From assembly GCA_964506645.1 (NCBI GenBank), contig CAZDML010000009.1, forward strand, positions 1 through 32,320: a stretch of DNA of 32,320 bases. The letters run 5' to 3'. This stretch comes from CAZDML01 sp964506645. GTDB lineage: Bacteria > Elusimicrobiota > Elusimicrobia > 2-01-FULL-59-12. The position numbers and the translations under genes are program-made. The notes under the pieces are model-generated. The model searched no databases. It saw nothing but the letters and a program-made list of their open reading frames with translations, and had not been told where the DNA came from. Within the stretch, counting starts at the first letter, position 1, and each line of letters starts with the position of its first letter. Of this stretch, positions 32,119 to 32,320 are shown piece by piece.

Positions 32119-32320
32119 TTAAGCGGGCGTCTGAGACGTTTGCCGGGCGGCTTTCTTTTCGGAAGGCATTTGTCCGGCGAACGGATCGGCCCCGAGAGTT
32201 CCCACCAAGTCATCCACATAGCTGGGAGCGCTCACGCGAACCAGCTGCTGCTGGGCAAGTTCTAACCGAGCACGAACAAATTCCACAGACTGCCCAGGAA
32301 CTGCTTGATAGGTTTTCAAG
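32119..32320 (-). CDS. C-terminal part of an unrecognised protein (cut by window edge)
   Basis: An open minus-strand frame of about 66 codons runs to the right edge, with its stop at 32119. The visible sequence has an amphipathic helix (VEFVRARLELAQQQLVRV), then YVDDLVGTLGADPFAGQMP and a basic, Ser/Thr/Gln-rich tail (SEKKAARQTSQTPA). No domain is recognised. The first visible codon is TTG and is probably internal, so the gene most likely begins outside the window. It is convergent with the peroxiredoxin gene, with 7 nt between the stop codons. Confidence 0.55.
   Translation of the reverse strand, partial: LKTYQAVPGQSVEFVRARLELAQQQLVRVSAPSYVDDLVGTLGADPFAGQMPSEKKAARQTSQTPA

Overview
This window comes from a Gram-negative bacterium. 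It encodes a lipid A aminoarabinose (arn) set, an OprP-type outer-membrane porin and several signal peptides. GC content looks to be in the mid-to-high 50s by eye. Gene order and sequences do not look proteobacterial. An uncultured phylum such as Omnitrophota or Elusimicrobiota would fit, but that is a guess and no rRNA is present to settle it. Coding density is very high, genes often overlap by 4 nt (ATGA or GTGA), and no tRNA, rRNA, CRISPR or insertion sequence was seen.

Layout. (1) 1-1.1 kb: a secreted repeat (propeller-like) protein on the minus strand that appears frameshifted near the left edge, divergent from greA on the plus strand. (2) 1.6-24.8 kb: 19 consecutive minus-strand genes. 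In transcription order they are a thioesterase (ybgC-like), a short comEC, nadK, recN, arnT, arnC, arnA formyltransferase, arnA decarboxylase, arnD, a fused indolepyruvate:ferredoxin oxidoreductase, an ArgA-like acetyltransferase, a membrane sensor kinase, tpiA, rpiB, a triple-GAF soluble sensor kinase, recJ, mtnP, a HAD phosphatase and a small TPR-like membrane protein. (3) 24.8-26.8 kb: an LtaS-type membrane sulfatase/phosphotransferase on the plus strand. (4) 26.75-27.14 kb: a non-coding stretch with a good promoter, folded-looking RNA and two intrinsic terminators. (5) 27.1-31.0 kb: an OprP-like porin followed by a NitT/TauT-type ABC importer (binding protein, ATPase, permease). (6) 31.0-32.3 kb: a small unknown protein, a 1-Cys peroxiredoxin and the 3' end of an unrecognised minus-strand gene.

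How the genes work together. The arn genes supply most of the L-Ara4N lipid A pathway, but arnB and arnE/F are absent here, and the ArnA bifunctional enzyme is split into two ORFs joined by an ATGA overlap. The porin and ABC importer look like one nutrient-uptake unit running from outer membrane to cytoplasm. The other minus-strand genes are mostly housekeeping (DNA repair, central carbon metabolism, cofactors, methionine salvage).

Most unusual points: palindromic repeat elements have entered coding sequence. One forms an in-frame insert in the oxidoreductase. Another forms that protein's C-terminal tail and also the start codon of the next gene. A sibling of the first lies between recN and nadK. 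The RNA region before the porin is the best candidate for an undescribed regulatory element.
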